64,000 nt of DNA from Atherix ibis (Eukaryota > Arthropoda > Insecta > Diptera > Athericidae), in contig OY282608.1 in the NCBI GenBank assembly GCA_958298945.1, forward strand, positions 78,726,806 through 78,790,805, given 5' to 3'. Within the stretch, counting starts at the first letter, position 1. Each line of letters opens with the position of its first letter. The translations under genes were made by a program, and so were the position numbers. Shown piece by piece: positions 13,260 to 27,300 of this stretch. Under the pieces are notes generated by a model. That model saw only the letters and a list, made by a program, of their open reading frames with translations, ran no database searches and was not told where the DNA came from.

Positions 13260-16200
13260 ATTAAACGAGGAAACCAACAAGCCAACAAAAGAAAAAACCA
13301 ACAATATAACAAACTAAAAAACGAACAAACCAACAAACCAAGTAACCAACAAACCAACAAACCAACAAACCAACAAACCAATAAGCCAACAAACCAACAA
13401 ACCAACAAGCCAACAAGCCAACAATTCAACAAGCCAACAAACGAACAAACCAACAAACCAACACCCCAACAAACAAATAAACCAACAAACCAACAAACCA
13501 ACAAACCAACAAACCAACAAACCAACAAACCAACAAACCAACAAACAAATAAACCAACAAACCAACAAACCAACAAACCAACAAACAAACAAACCAACAA
13601 ACAAACAAGTAAACAAACCAACAAACAAACAAACCAACAAACCAACAAACCAACAAACCAACAAACCAACAAACCAACAAACCAACAAACCAACAAGTCA
13701 ACAAGCCAACAAACCAACAAACCAACAAACCAACAAGCCAACAAACCAACAAAAAAACAAACCAACAAACCAACAAACCAACAAACCAACAAACCAACAA
13801 ACCAACAAACCAACAAACCAACAAACCAACAAACAAACAAACCAACAAACCAACAAGCCAACAAACAAACAAACCAACAAAACAAGAAACCAACAAACCA
13901 ACAAACCAACAAATCAAGAAGAAAACAAACCAACAAACCAACAAGGCAACAAACTAACAAACCAACAAACCAACAAACAAATAAACCAACAAACGAATCA
14001 ACCAACAAACTAACAAACCAACTTACAAACAAACAACAAACCAACAAGCCAACAAGCCAACAAACCAACAAGCCAACAAACCAACAAACAAATAAACCAA
14101 AAACCAACAAACCATTAAACGAACAAACCAACTAGCCAACAAAAGTAAAAACCAACAAACCAACAAACCAACAAACCAACGAACGAACAAACCAACAAAC
14201 CAAGTAACCAACAAACCAACAAACCAACAAACCAACAAACCAACAAGCCAACAAACCAACAAACCAACAAGCCAACAAGCCAACAAACCAACAAGCCAAC
14301 AAACGAACAAACCAACAAACCAACACCCCAACAAACAAATAAACCAACAAACCAACAAACCAACAAACCAAGAAACCAACAAACCAACAAACAAATAAAC
14401 CAACAAACCAACAAACCAACAAACCTACAAACCAACAAGCCAACAAACCAACAAACCAACAAGCCAACAAAGCAAAAAACCAACAAACGAACAAACCAAC
14501 AAACCAACAAACTAACAAACTAACAAACAAACAAACCAACAAACCAACAAACCAACAAACCAACAAACAAACAAACCAACAAACCAACAAACCAACAAAC
14601 CAACAAACCAACAAACCAACAAACCAACAAACCAAAAAACCAACAAACCAACAAGCCAACAAACCAACAAACTAGCAAGCCAACAAGCCAACAAACCAAC
14701 AAACCAACAAGCCAACAAATCAACAAACCAACAAACCAACAAACCAACAAACCAACAAACCAACAAACCAACAAACCAACAAACCAACAAACCAACAAAC
14801 CAACAAACCAACACACAAACAAACCAACAAACCAACAAACCAACAAACCAACAAACCAACAAACCAACAAACCAACAAACCAACAAACCAACAAACCAAC
14901 AAACCAACTAACCAACAACCAACAAACCAACAAACCAACAAACCAACAAACCAACACACCAACAAACCAACAAACCAACAAACCAACAAACCAACAAACC
15001 AACAAACCAACAAACCAACAAACCAACAAACCAACAAACCAACAAACCAACAAACCAACAAACCAACAAACCAACAAACCAACAAACCAACAAACCAACA
15101 AACCAACAAACCAACAAACCAACAAACCAACAAACCAACAAACCAACAAGCCAACAAGCCAACAAACCAACAAGCCAACAAACCAACAAACAAATAAACC
15201 AAAAACCAACAAATCAACAAACCAACAAACCAACAAACCAACAAACGAACAAACCAACAATCCAACAAAAGACAAAAACCAATAAACCAACGAACCAACA
15301 AACCAACAAACCAACAAACCAAAAACCAACAAACCTACAAAAGAACAAACCAACAAACCAAGTAACCAACAAACCAACAAACCAACAAACCAACAAGCCA
15401 ACAAACCAACAAGCCAACAAGCCAACAAACCGACAAGCCAACAAACGAACGCACCAACAAACCAACAAACCAACGAACAAATAAACCAGCAAACTAACAA
15501 ACCAAAACACCAACAAACCAACAAACCAACAAACCAACAAACCAACAAACAAATAAACCAACAAACCAACAAACCAACAAACCAACAAACCAACTATTTA
15601 ACAACCCTACAAACCAACAAACGAACAAACCAGCAAACCAACAAACCAACAAGCCAACAAACGAACAAACCAACAAGCAAACAAACCAACAAACCAACAA
15701 GCCAACAAACCAACAAACCAACAAGCCAACAAACAAACAAACAAACAAACCAACAAACCAACAAACCAACAAGCCAACAAACGAACAAACCAACAAACGA
15801 ACAAACCAACAAACCAACAAACCAACAAACCAACAAACAAACAAACCAACAAACCAACAAACCAACAAATAAACAAACCAACAAACCAACAAACCAACAA
15901 ACCAACAAACCAACAAACCAATAAACCAACAAGCCAACAAACCAACCAACCAACAAGCCAACAAACTAAAAACTAACAAACCAACAAGCTAACAAACCAA
16001 CAACCCAACAAACAAATAAACCAACAAACGAACAAACCAAAAAACCAACAAACCAACAAACAAACAAACCAACAAACCAACAAGCCAACAAGCCAAAGAA
16101 CCAACAAACCAACAAACCAACAAACAAATAAACCAAAAACCAACAAACCAACAAACCAACAAACCATTAAACGAACAAACTAACAAGCCAACAAAAGAAA

Positions 16201-16409
16201 AAAACCAACAAACCAACAAACCAACAAAAGAACAAACCAACAAACCAAGTAACCAACAAGCCAACAAACCAACAAGCCAACAAACGAACAAACCAACAAA
16301 CCAACACCCCAACAAACAAATAAACCAACAAACCAACAAACCAACAAACCAACAAACCAACAAACTAACGAACCAACAAACCAACAAACCAACAAACCAA
16401 CAAACCAAC
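13260..16409. repeat. Long higher-order block A, copy 3 (5' part missing)
   Basis: The block begins mid-way through the copy 1/2 order: AATTCAAC (about 13,423), AAAACAAG, GAATCAAC (13,995), AAAGCAAA (about 14,470), CTAGCAAG (14,671), homogeneous core (14,964-15,147), an altered TAGCCAAC landmark (15,590, reading CTATTTA), AAACTAA 7-mer (15,966) and AAATCAGC (16,426). The offset from copy 2 is about 8,054 at GAATCAAC, and from copy 1 12,544 before and 12,560 after the stretch holding AAAGCAAA. AATTCAAC is shared with copy 2, whereas copy 1 has AATCCAAC at the matching place (about 871), so copies 2 and 3 look closer to each other there. Confidence 0.7.
14964..15147. repeat. Homogeneous octamer core, block A copy 3 (23 units; longest pure run found)
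   Basis: Twenty-three consecutive perfect AAACCAAC units (184 bp) between ACACCAAC and AAGCCAAC. I found no longer pure run by eye; the next longest outside block A that I noted are 17 units at 53,721-53,856 and 15 units at 26,795-26,914. Confidence 0.85.
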
Positions 16410-16640
16410 AAACCTACAAAAGAACAAATCAGCAAACCAAGTAACCAACAAACCAACAAACCAACAAACCAACAAGCCAACAAACCAACAAACCAACAAG
16501 CCAACAAGTCAACAAACCAACAAACCAACAAGCCAACAAGCCAACAAACCAAAAAACCAAGAAACGAACAAACTAACAAACCAACAAACCAACAAACCAA
16601 CGAACCAACAAACCAACAAACCAACAAACCAACAAACCAA

Positions 16641-18140
16641 CAAACCTACAAAAGAACAAATCAGCAAACCAAGTAACCAACAAACCAACAAACCAACAAA
16701 CCAACAAGCCAACAAACCAACAAACCAACAAGCCAACAAGCCAACAAACCGTCAAGCCAACAAACGAACAAACCAACAAACTAACAAACCAACAAACCAA
16801 CGAACAAATAAACCAACAAACTAACAAACCAACAAACCAACAAACCAACAAACCAACAAACCAACAAACAAATAAACCAACAAACCCACAAACCAACAAA
16901 CCAACAAACCAACAAACCAACAAACCAACTAGCCAACAACCCTACAAACCAACAAACGAACAAACCAACAAACCAACAAACCAACAAGCCAACAAATGAA
17001 CAAACCAACAAACAAACAAACCAACAAACCAACAAGCCAACAAACCAACAAACCAACAAGCCAACAAACAAACAAACAAACAAACAAACCAACAAACCAA
17101 CAAACCAACAAGCCAACAAACGAACAAACCAACAAACCAACACCACAACAAACAAATAAACCAACAAACCAACAAACCAACAAACCAACAAACAAATAAA
17201 CAAACAAACCAACAAACCCACAAACCAACAAACCAACAAACCAACAAACCAACAAGCCAAAAAATCAACAAACCAACAAACCAACAAACCAACAAACCAA
17301 CAAACCAACAAACCAACAAACCAACAAGCCAACAAACCAACAAACCAACAAGCCAACAAACTAACAAACCAACAAACCAACAAACCAACAAACAAATAAA
17401 CCAACAAACGAACAAACCAACAAACCAACAAACCAACAAACCAACAAACAAACAAACCAACAAACCAACAAACCAACAAGCCAACAAGCCAACAAACCAA
17501 CAAGCCAACAACCCAACAAACAAATAAACCAAAAACCAACAAACCAACAAACCATTAAACGAACAAACCAACAAGCCAACAACCAAATAAACCAAAAACC
17601 AACAAACCAACAAACCAACAAACCATTAAACGAGCAAACCGACAAGCCAACAAAAGAAAAAAACCAACAAGCCAACAAACAAACAAGTAAACAAACCAAC
17701 AAACCAACAAACCAACAAGCCAACAAACGAACAAACCAACAAACGAACAAACCAACAAACCAACAAACCAACAAACCAACAAACAAACAAACCAACAAAC
17801 CAACAAACCAACAAATAAACAAACCAACAAACCAACAAACCAACAAACCAACAAACCAACAAACCAATAAACCAACAAGCCAACAAACCAACCAACCAAC
17901 AAGCCAACAAACTAAAAACTAACAAACCAACAAACCAACAAACCAACAACCCAACAAACAAATAAACCAACAAACGAACAAACCAAAAAACCAACAAACC
18001 AACAAACAAACAAACCAACAAACCAACAAGCCAACAAGCCAAAGAACCAACAAACCAACAAACCAACAAACAAATAAACCAAAAACCAACAAACCAACAA
18101 ACCAACAAACCATTAAACGAACAAACTAACAAGCCAACAA
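16641..18140. repeat. Short higher-order block S, copy 4
   Basis: AAATCAGC (16,658), AAACCGTC (16,749; 91 bp), TAGCCAAC+AACCCTAC (16,925; 176 bp), AAACTAA 7-mer (17,912). The expected closing AAATCAGC is not found: after about 18,140 the sequence diverges into zone B, so this is the last zone A block. The AAATCAGC pair 16,426/16,658 is 232 bp apart, the same as 12,068/12,300. Confidence 0.7.
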
Positions 18141-20639
18141 AAGAAAAAAACCAACAAACAAACAAACAACAAACCAAGTAACCAACAAGCCAACAAACCA
18201 ACAAGCCAACAAACGAACAAACCAACAAACCAATACCCCAACAAACAAATAAACCAACAAACCAACAAACCAACAAACCAACAAACCAACAAACTAACGA
18301 ACCAACAAGCCAACAAACCAACAAACGAACAAACCAAGAAACCAACAAACAAATAAACCAACAACCCACCAAATCAACAAGCCAACAAACCAACAAACCA
18401 ACAAGCCAACAAACCAACAAACCAACAAACCAACAAACCAACAAACCAACAAACCAACAAACCAACAAACGAACAAACCAACAAACCAACAAACCAACAA
18501 ACCAACAAACGAACAAACCAACAAACCAACAAACAAACAAACAACAAACCAACAAGCCAACAAGCCAACAAACCAACAAGCCAACAAACCAACAAACAAA
18601 TAAACCAACAAACCAACAAATCAACAAGCCAACAAACCAACAAATCTACAAACCAACAAGCCAACAAACCAACAAACCAACAAGCCAACAAACAAACAAA
18701 CAAACAAACCAACAAATCAACAAACCAACAAGCCAACAAATGAACAAACCAACAAACCAACATACCAACAAACCAACAAACCAACAAACAAACAAACCAA
18801 CAAACCAACAAACCAACAAACCAACAAACCAACAAACAATCAAACCAACAAACCAACAAACCAACAAACCAACAAACCAACAAGCCAACAAACTAACAAA
18901 CCAACAAGCCAACAAACTAACAAAACAACCAACCAACAAACCGACAAACCAACAAACAAATAAACCAACAAATAAACAAGCCAACAAACCAACAAACAAA
19001 TAAACCAGCAAACCAACAAACCAACAAACCAACAAACCAACAAACCAACAAACTAACAAGCCAACAAACCAACAAGCCAACAAGCCAACAAACCAACAAG
19101 CCAACAAACGAAAAAACCAACAAACCAACATGCCAACAAACAAATAAACCATCAAACCAACAAACCAACAAACCAACAAACCAGCAAACCAACAAACAAA
19201 CAAACCACAAACGAACAAACCGAAAAACCAACAAACCAACAAGCCAACAAACCAACAAAGCAACAAGCCAGCAAGCCAACAAACAAACAAGCCAACAAAC
19301 CAACAAACCAACAAACCAACAAACCAACAAACCAACAAACCAACAAACCAACAAGCCAACAAACCAACAAACCAACAAGCCAACAAACCAACAAACCAAC
19401 AAGCCAACAAAACAACAAACCAACAAGCCAACAAACCAGCAAACCAGCAAACCAACAAACCAACAAACCAACAAACCAACAAACCAACAAACCAACAAAC
19501 GAACAAACCAACAAACCAACAAACCAGCAAACCAAGAAACGAACAAACCAACAAACCAACAAACCAACAAACAAACAAACAACAAACCAACAAGCCAACA
19601 AGCCAACAAACCAACAAGCCAACAAACCAACAAACAAATAAACCAAAAACCAACAAACCAACAAACCAACAAACCAACAAACCAACAAACCAACAAGCCA
19701 ACAAACCAACAAACCAAGAAACCAACAAGCCAACAAACCAACAAGCCAACAAGCCAACAAACAAACAAACGAACAAACCAACAAATCAACAAACCAACAA
19801 GCCAACAAACGAACAAACCAACACACGAACAAACCAACAAACCAACAAACCAACAAACCAACAAACCAACAAACAAACAAGCCAACAAACCAACAAACCA
19901 ACAAACCAACAAACCAACAAACAAACAAACCAACAAACCAACAAACCAACAAACCAACATACCAACAAGCCAACAAACCAACAAACCAACAAGCCAACAA
20001 ACTTACAAAACAACCAACCAACAAACCGACAAACCAACAAACAAATAAACCAACAAATAAACAAGCCAACAAACCAACAAACAAATAAACCAGCAAACCA
20101 ACAAACCAACAAACCAACAAACCACCAAGCCAACAAACCAACAAGCCAAGAAACGAACAAACCAACAAACAAATAAACCAGCAAACCAACAAACCAACAA
20201 ACCAACAAACCACCAAGCCAACAAACCAACAAGCCAACAAACGAACAAACCAACAAACCAACAAACCAACAAACCAACAAACCAATAAACAAATAAACCA
20301 ACAAACCAACAACCCAACAAACCAACAAACCAACAAACCAACAAGCCAACAAACCAACCAACCAACAAACCGACAAGCCAACAAACCAACAAACCAACAA
20401 GCCAACAAACAAACAAACGAACAAACCAACAAACCAACAAACCAACAAGCCAACAAACGAACAAACCAACAAACGAACAAACCAACAAACCAACAAACCA
20501 ACAAACCAACAAACCAACAAACAAACAAACCAACAAACCAAAAAACCAACAAACCAACAAACAAACAAACCAACAAACCAACAAACCAACAAACCAACAA
20601 ACCAACAAGCCAACAAACCAACAAACCAGCAAGCCAACA

Positions 20640-21600
20640 AACTAACAAAACAATCAACCAACAAACCGACAAACCAACAAACAAATAAACCAACAAATGA
20701 ACAAGCCAACAAACCAACAAACAAATAAACCAAAAACCAACAAACCAACAAACCATTAAACGAACAAACCAACAAGCCAACAAACAAATAAACCAAAAAC
20801 CATCAAACCAACAAACCAACAAACCATTAAATGAACAAACCAACAAGCCAACAAAAGAAAAAACCAACAAACCAACAAACAAATAAACCAACAAACCAAC
20901 AAACCAACAAACCAACAAACCAACAAACCAGCAAACCAAGAAACCAACAAACCAGCAAACAAATAAACCAACAAACCAACAAACCAACAAACCAACCAAC
21001 CGACAAACCAACAAACCTCCAAGCCAACAAACCAACAAACCAACAAACGAACAAACCAACAAACCAACAAACTAACAAGCCAACAAACGAACAAACCAAC
21101 AAACAAACAAACCAACAAACCAACAAGCCAACAAACCAACAAACCAATAAGCCAACAAACAAACAAACGAACAAACCAACAAATCAACAAACCAACAAGC
21201 CAACAAACGAACAAACCAACAAACGAACAAAACAACAAACCAACAAACCAACAAACAAACAAACCAACAAACCAACAAACCAACAAACCAACAAACCAAC
21301 AAACAAACAAACCATCAAACCAACAAACCAACAAACCAACAAACCAACAAACCAACAAACCAACAAGCCAACAAACTGACAAACCAACTAACCAACAAAC
21401 CAACAAACCAACAAACAAATAAACCAACAAATGAACAAACCAACAAACCAACAAACCAACAAACAAACAAACCAACAAGCCAACAAGCCAACAAACCAAC
21501 AAGCCAACAAACCAACAAACAAATAAACCAAAAACCAACAAACCAACAAACCAAAAAACCATTAAACGAACAAACCAATAAAAGAAAAAACAACAAACCA
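20640..21600. repeat. Zone B duplicated segment, left copy
   Basis: AAAACAAT (20,647), AAACCATT+AAATGAAC (20,825), AAACTGAC (21,373) and AAACCATT beside AAACCAAA (21,560) recur in the same order at 23,273, 23,451, 24,079 and 24,266. The offset is 2,626 for the first two and 2,706 for the last two, so ten octamers were gained or lost between them. The left copy has AAAACAAT where the right copy and the other zone B sites have AAAACAAC. Confidence 0.7.
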
Positions 21601-23265
21601 ACAAACCAACAAACCAACAAACCAACACACCAAGTAACCAACAAACCAACAAACCAACAAACCAGCAAACCAACAAGCCTACAAACCAACAAGCCAACAA
21701 GCCAACAAACCAACAAGCCAACAAACGAAAAAACCAACAAACCAACATGCCAACAAACAAAGAAACCAACAAACCAACTAACCAACCAACCAACAAGCCA
21801 ACAAACCAACAAACAAACAAACCAACAAACCAACAAACCAGCAAACCAACAAACAAACAATCAACAAACCAACCAACCCAAAAACCATTAAACGAACAAA
21901 CCAACAAAAGAAAAAACCAACAAACTAACAAACCAACAAACGTACAAACCAACAAACCAAGTAACCAACAAACCAACAAACCAACAAACCAACAAACCAA
22001 CAAGCCAACAAACCAACAAACCAACAAACCAACAATCCAACAAACCAACAAAGCAACAAGCCAACAAACCAACAAACCAACAAACCAACAAACCAACAAA
22101 CCAACAAACCAACAAACCAACAAACTAACAAACCACCAAGCCAACAAACCAACAAACGAACAAACCAAGAAACCAACAAACAAATAAACCAACAAACCAA
22201 CAACCCACCAAATCAACAAGCCAACAAACCAACAAGCCAACAAACCAACAAACCAACAAACCAACAAACCAACAAACCAACAAACCAACAAACCAACAAA
22301 CCAACAAACCAACAAACCAACAGACGAACAAACCAACAAACCAACAAACCAACAAACAAACAAACGAACAAACCAACAAACCAACAAACAAACAAACAAC
22401 AAACCAACAAGCCAACAAGCCAACAAGCCAACAAGCCAACAAACCAACAAGCCAACAAACCAACAAACAAATAAACCAAAAACCAAACAAACGAACAAAC
22501 CAACAAACGAACAAACCAACAAACCAACAAACCAACAAACCAACAAACCAACAAACCAACAAACAAACAAACCAACAAACCAACAAACCAACAAACCAAC
22601 AAACAAACAAACCAACAAACCAACAAACCAACAAACCAACAAACCAACAAACCAACAAGCCAACAAACCTACAAACCAACAAGCCAACAAACTAACAAAA
22701 CAACCAACCAACAAACCGACAAACCAACAAACAAATAAACCAACAAATGAACAAGCCAACAAACCAACAAACAAATAAACCAGCAAACCAACAAACCAAC
22801 AAACGAACAAGCCAACAAACCAACAAGCCAACAAACCAACAAGCCAACAAACGAACAAACCAACAAACCAACAAACCAACAAACCAACAAACCAACAAAC
22901 AAATAAACCAACAAACCAACAAACCAACAAACCAACAAACCAACAAACCAACAAGCCAACAAACCAACAAACCAACAAACCAACAAGCCAACAAACCAAC
23001 AAACCAACAAGCCAACAAACAAACAAACGAACAAACCAACAAATCAACAAACCAACAAGCCAACAAACGAACAAACCAACAAACGAACAAACCAACAAAC
23101 CAACAAACCAACAAACCAACAAACCAACAAACCAACAAACCAACAAACAAACAAACCAACAAACCAACAAACCAACAAACCAACAAACAAACAAACCAAC
23201 AATCCAACAAACCAACAAACCAACAAACCAAAAAGCCAACAAACCAACAAACCAACAAGCCAACA

Positions 23266-24310
23266 AACTAACAAAACAACCAACCAACAAACCGACAAAC
23301 CAACAAACAAATAAACCAACAAATGAACAAGCCAACAAACCAACAAACAAATAAACCAAAAACCAACTAACCAACAAACCATTAAACGAACAAACCAACA
23401 AGCCAACAAACAAATAAACCAAAAACCATCAAACCAACAAACCAACAAACCATTAAATGAACAAACCAACAAGCCAACAAAAGAAAAAACCAACAAACCA
23501 ACAAACTAACAAACCAACAAACCAACAAGCCAACTAACCAACAAAACAACAAGCCAACAAGCCAACAAACCAACAAGCCAACAAACGAACAAACCAACAA
23601 ACCAACACACAAATAAACCAACAAACCAACAAACCAACAAACCAACAAACCAACAAACCAAGAAACCAACAAACCAACAAACAAATAAACCAACAAACCA
23701 ACAAACCAACAAACCAACAAACCAACAAAACAACAAACCAACAAGCCAACAAACCAACAAACCAACAAACGAACAAACCAACAAACAAACAAACCAACAA
23801 GCCAACAAACGAACAAACCAACAAACAAACAAACCAACAAGCCAACAAACCAACAAACCAATAAGCCAACAAAAAAACAAACGAACAAACCAACAAATCA
23901 ACAAACCAACAAGCCAACAAACGAACAAACCAACAAACGAACAAACCAACAAACCAACAAACCAACAAACAAACAAACCAACAAACCAACAAACCAACAA
24001 ACCAACAAACAAACAAACCATCAAACCAACAAACCAACAAACCAACAAACCAACAAACCAACAAACCAACAAGCCAACAAACTGACAAACCAACCACCCA
24101 ACAAACCAACAAACCAACAAACAAATAAACCAACAAATGAACAAACCAAGAAACCAACAAGCCAACAAACAAACAAACCAACAAGCCAACAAGCCAACAA
24201 ACCAACAAGCCAACAAACCAACAAACAAATAAACCAAAAACCAACAAACCAACAAACCAAAAAACCATTAAACGAGCAAACCAATAAAAGAAAAAACAAC
24301 AAACAAACAA
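23266..24310. repeat. Zone B duplicated segment, right copy
   Basis: Right copy of the duplication described for 20,640-21,600. Landmarks at 23,273, 23,451, 24,079 and 24,266 match the left copy in order. Confidence 0.7.
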
Positions 24311-27300
24311 ACCAACCAACCAACAAACGAATAAACCAACAAACCAAGTAACCAACAAACCAACAAACCAACAAACCAACAAACCAACAAACAAATAAAC
24401 CAACAAACCAACAAACCAACAAACCAACAAACCAACAAATCAACAAACCAACAAACCAACAAACCAACAAACCAACAAACCAACAGACCAACAAACCAAC
24501 AAACCAACAAACCAACAAACCAACAAACTTACAAACCAACAAACAAATAAACCAACAAACCAAAAAACCAACAAACCAACAAACCAACAAACCAACAAGC
24601 CAACAAACCAACAAACCAAGAAGCCAACAAGCCAACAAACCAAATGACTAACAAACGAACAAACCAACAGACCAACAAACCAACAAACAAACAAACCAAC
24701 AAACCAGCAAACCAACAAACAAACCAACCAACAATCCAACAAACCAACAAACCAACAAACCAACAAACCAAAAAACCAAGAAACCAACAAGCCAACAAAC
24801 CAACAAACCAACAAGCCAACAAACCAACAAGCCAACAAACCAACAAACCAACAAACCAACAAACCAACAAACCAAAAAACCAACAAACCAACAAGCCAAC
24901 AAACCAACAAACCAACAAGCCAACAAACCAACAAAACCAACAAACCAACAAACCAACAAACCAACAACCAAATAAACCAGCAAACCAACAAACCAACAAA
25001 TCAACAAGCCAACAAACCAACAAACCAACAAGCCAACAAACCAACAAACGAACAAACCAACAAACCAACAAACCAACAAACCAACAAATCAACAAACCAA
25101 CAAACCAACAAACGAACAGACCAACAAACCAACAAACCAACAAACAAACAAACAACAAACCAACTAGCCAACAAACCAACAAACTAACAAACAAATAAAC
25201 CAAAAACCAACAAACCAACAAACCAACAAACCAAAAGCCAACAAACTAACAGACCAACATGCCAACAAGGCAACACACAAACAAACCAACAAACCAACAA
25301 ACCAACAAACCAACAAACCAACAAACCAACAAACGAACAAACCAATAAACCAACAAACCAAAAAACCAAAAAACCAACAAACAAACAAACCAACAAGCCA
25401 ACAAACCAACAAACCAACAAACCAACAAACCCACAAACCAACATGCAAACAAGCCAACAAACAAACAAACCAACAAACCAACAAACCATCAAACCAACAA
25501 ACCAACAAACCAACAAACCAACAAACCAACAAACCAACAAACCAACAAGCCAACAAACCAAAAAACCAACAAACGAACAAACCAACAAGCCAACAAACCA
25601 ACAAACCAACATACCAACAAGCAAACAAACAAACAAACCAACAAACCAACAAACCAACAAACCAACATACCAACAAACCAACAAGCCAACAAACCAAAAA
25701 ACCAACAAACGAACAAACCAATAAACCAACAAACCAACAAACAAACAAACCAACTAACCAACAAACCAACAAACCAACAAACCAACAAACCAACACACCA
25801 ACAAACCAATAAGCCAACAAACCAACAAACCAACATGCCAACAAGCCAACAAACCAACAAACCAACAAACCAACAAACCAACAATCCAACAAACAAACAA
25901 ACCAAAAAACCAACAAACCAACAAACCAACAAACCAACAAACCAACAAACCAACAAACCAACAAACCAACAAACCAACAAAAAAACAAAACAACAAACCA
26001 ACAAACCAACAAGCCAATAAACTAACAAACCAACAAGTTAACAAACCAACAAACCAACAATCCAACCAACCAACAAACAAATAAACCAACAAACCAACAA
26101 ACCAACAAACCAACAAACCAACAAACCAACAAACCAACAAACCAACAAACCAACAAACCAACAAGCCAACAGGCCAACAAACCAACAAACCAACAAACCA
26201 ACAAACCAACAAACCAACAAACCAACAAACCAACAAACAAACGAAACAACAAACCAACAAGCCAACAAACCAACAAACCAACAAGCCAACAAACCAACAA
26301 ACGAACAAACCAACAAACCAACAAACCAACAAACAAACAAACCAACAAACCAACAAACCAACAAACCAACAAACCAACAAACCAACAAACCAACAAGCCA
26401 ACAAACCAACAAACCAACATGCCAACAAGCCAACAAACAAACAAACCAACAAACCAACAAACCAACAAACCAACAAAACAACAAGCCAATAAACCAACAA
26501 ACCAATATGCCAACAAGCCAACAAACAAACAAACCAACAAACCAACAAACCAAGAAGCCAACAAACCAAAAAAACAACAAACGAACAAACCAACAAACCA
26601 ACAAACCAACAAATAAACAAACCAACAAACCAACAAACCAACAAACCAACAAACCAACAAACCAACAAGCCAACAAACCAACAAACCAACATGCCAACTA
26701 GCCAACAAACAAACAAACCAACAAACCAACAAACCAACAATCCAACAAACAAACAAACCAAAAAACCAACAAACCAACAAACCAACAAGCCAACAAACCA
26801 ACAAACCAACAAACCAACAAACCAACAAACCAACAAACCAACAAACCAACAAACCAACAAACCAACAAACCAACAAACCAACAAACCAACAAACCAACAA
26901 ACCAACAAACCAACTAACCAACAAACCAACAAACCAACAAACCAACAAGCCAACAAATTAACAAACCAACAAGTTAACAAACTAACAAACTAACAGACCA
27001 ACAAACCAACAAGCAAATAAACCAACAAACCAACAAACCAACAAACCAACAAGCCAACAAGCCAACAAACCAACAAACAAACAAACCAACAAACCAACAA
27101 ACCAACAAACCAACAAACCAACAAACCAACAAACCAACAAACCCACAAACCAACAAGCACACAAATAAACAAACCATCAAGCCAACAAGCCAACAAACCA
27201 AAAAACCAACAAACGAACAAACCAACAAACCAACAAACCAACAAACAAACAAACCAACAAACCAACAAACCAACAAACCAACAAACCAACAAACCAACAA

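Larger units (their letters stand above)
1..18140. repeat. Zone A: satellite domain with AAATCAGC / AAACCGTC / TAGCCAAC landmarks
   Basis: This domain is defined by variant octamers that I did not find to the right of about 18.2 kb. AAATCAGC occurs near 26, 4547, 8318, 8542, 10425, 10601, 12068, 12300, 16426 and 16658. AAACCGTC occurs near 107, 4630, 8633, 9177, 10692, 12391 and 16749. TAGCCAAC followed by AACCCTAC occurs near 3024, 7482, 8809, 9353, 12575 and 16925, with altered versions at 10868 and 15590. A 7-mer AAACTAA before AAACTAAC occurs near 3408, 3959, 7859, 9957, 11600, 15966 and 17912. I found no ATGCCAAC unit here. No gene is present. Confidence 0.85.
18141..25244. repeat. Zone B: transitional satellite domain marked by AAAACAAC+CAACCAAC
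   Basis: The zone A landmarks stop near 18,140 to 18,240 and a different set appears. AAAACAAC followed by CAACCAAC and then AAACCGAC occurs near 18,922, 20,007, 22,697 and 23,273, with a one-base variant (AAAACAAT) at 20,647. The first CATG-bearing unit (ATGCCAAC), common further right, appears near 19,130 and again near 21,747. AAACCATT+AAACGAAC, also seen in zone A, persists here. The zone therefore mixes features of both sides. No gene is present. Confidence 0.7.

Noticed and set aside
18100..18400. Assembly misjoin at the zone A to zone B change
   Set aside because: Cannot be decided from sequence: the octamer register continues and transitional marks are shared. Kept as a finding about a domain border instead.
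20756..23422. An 888-codon open frame on the minus strand with repeating CWFVGLLV, and hundreds like it on both strands
   Set aside because: The octamer has no stop in any frame and all frames of a strand spell the same rotated peptide. Many such frames begin at TTG rather than ATG, overlap in every frame, and have no promoter or ribosome-site context. Not evidence of coding.
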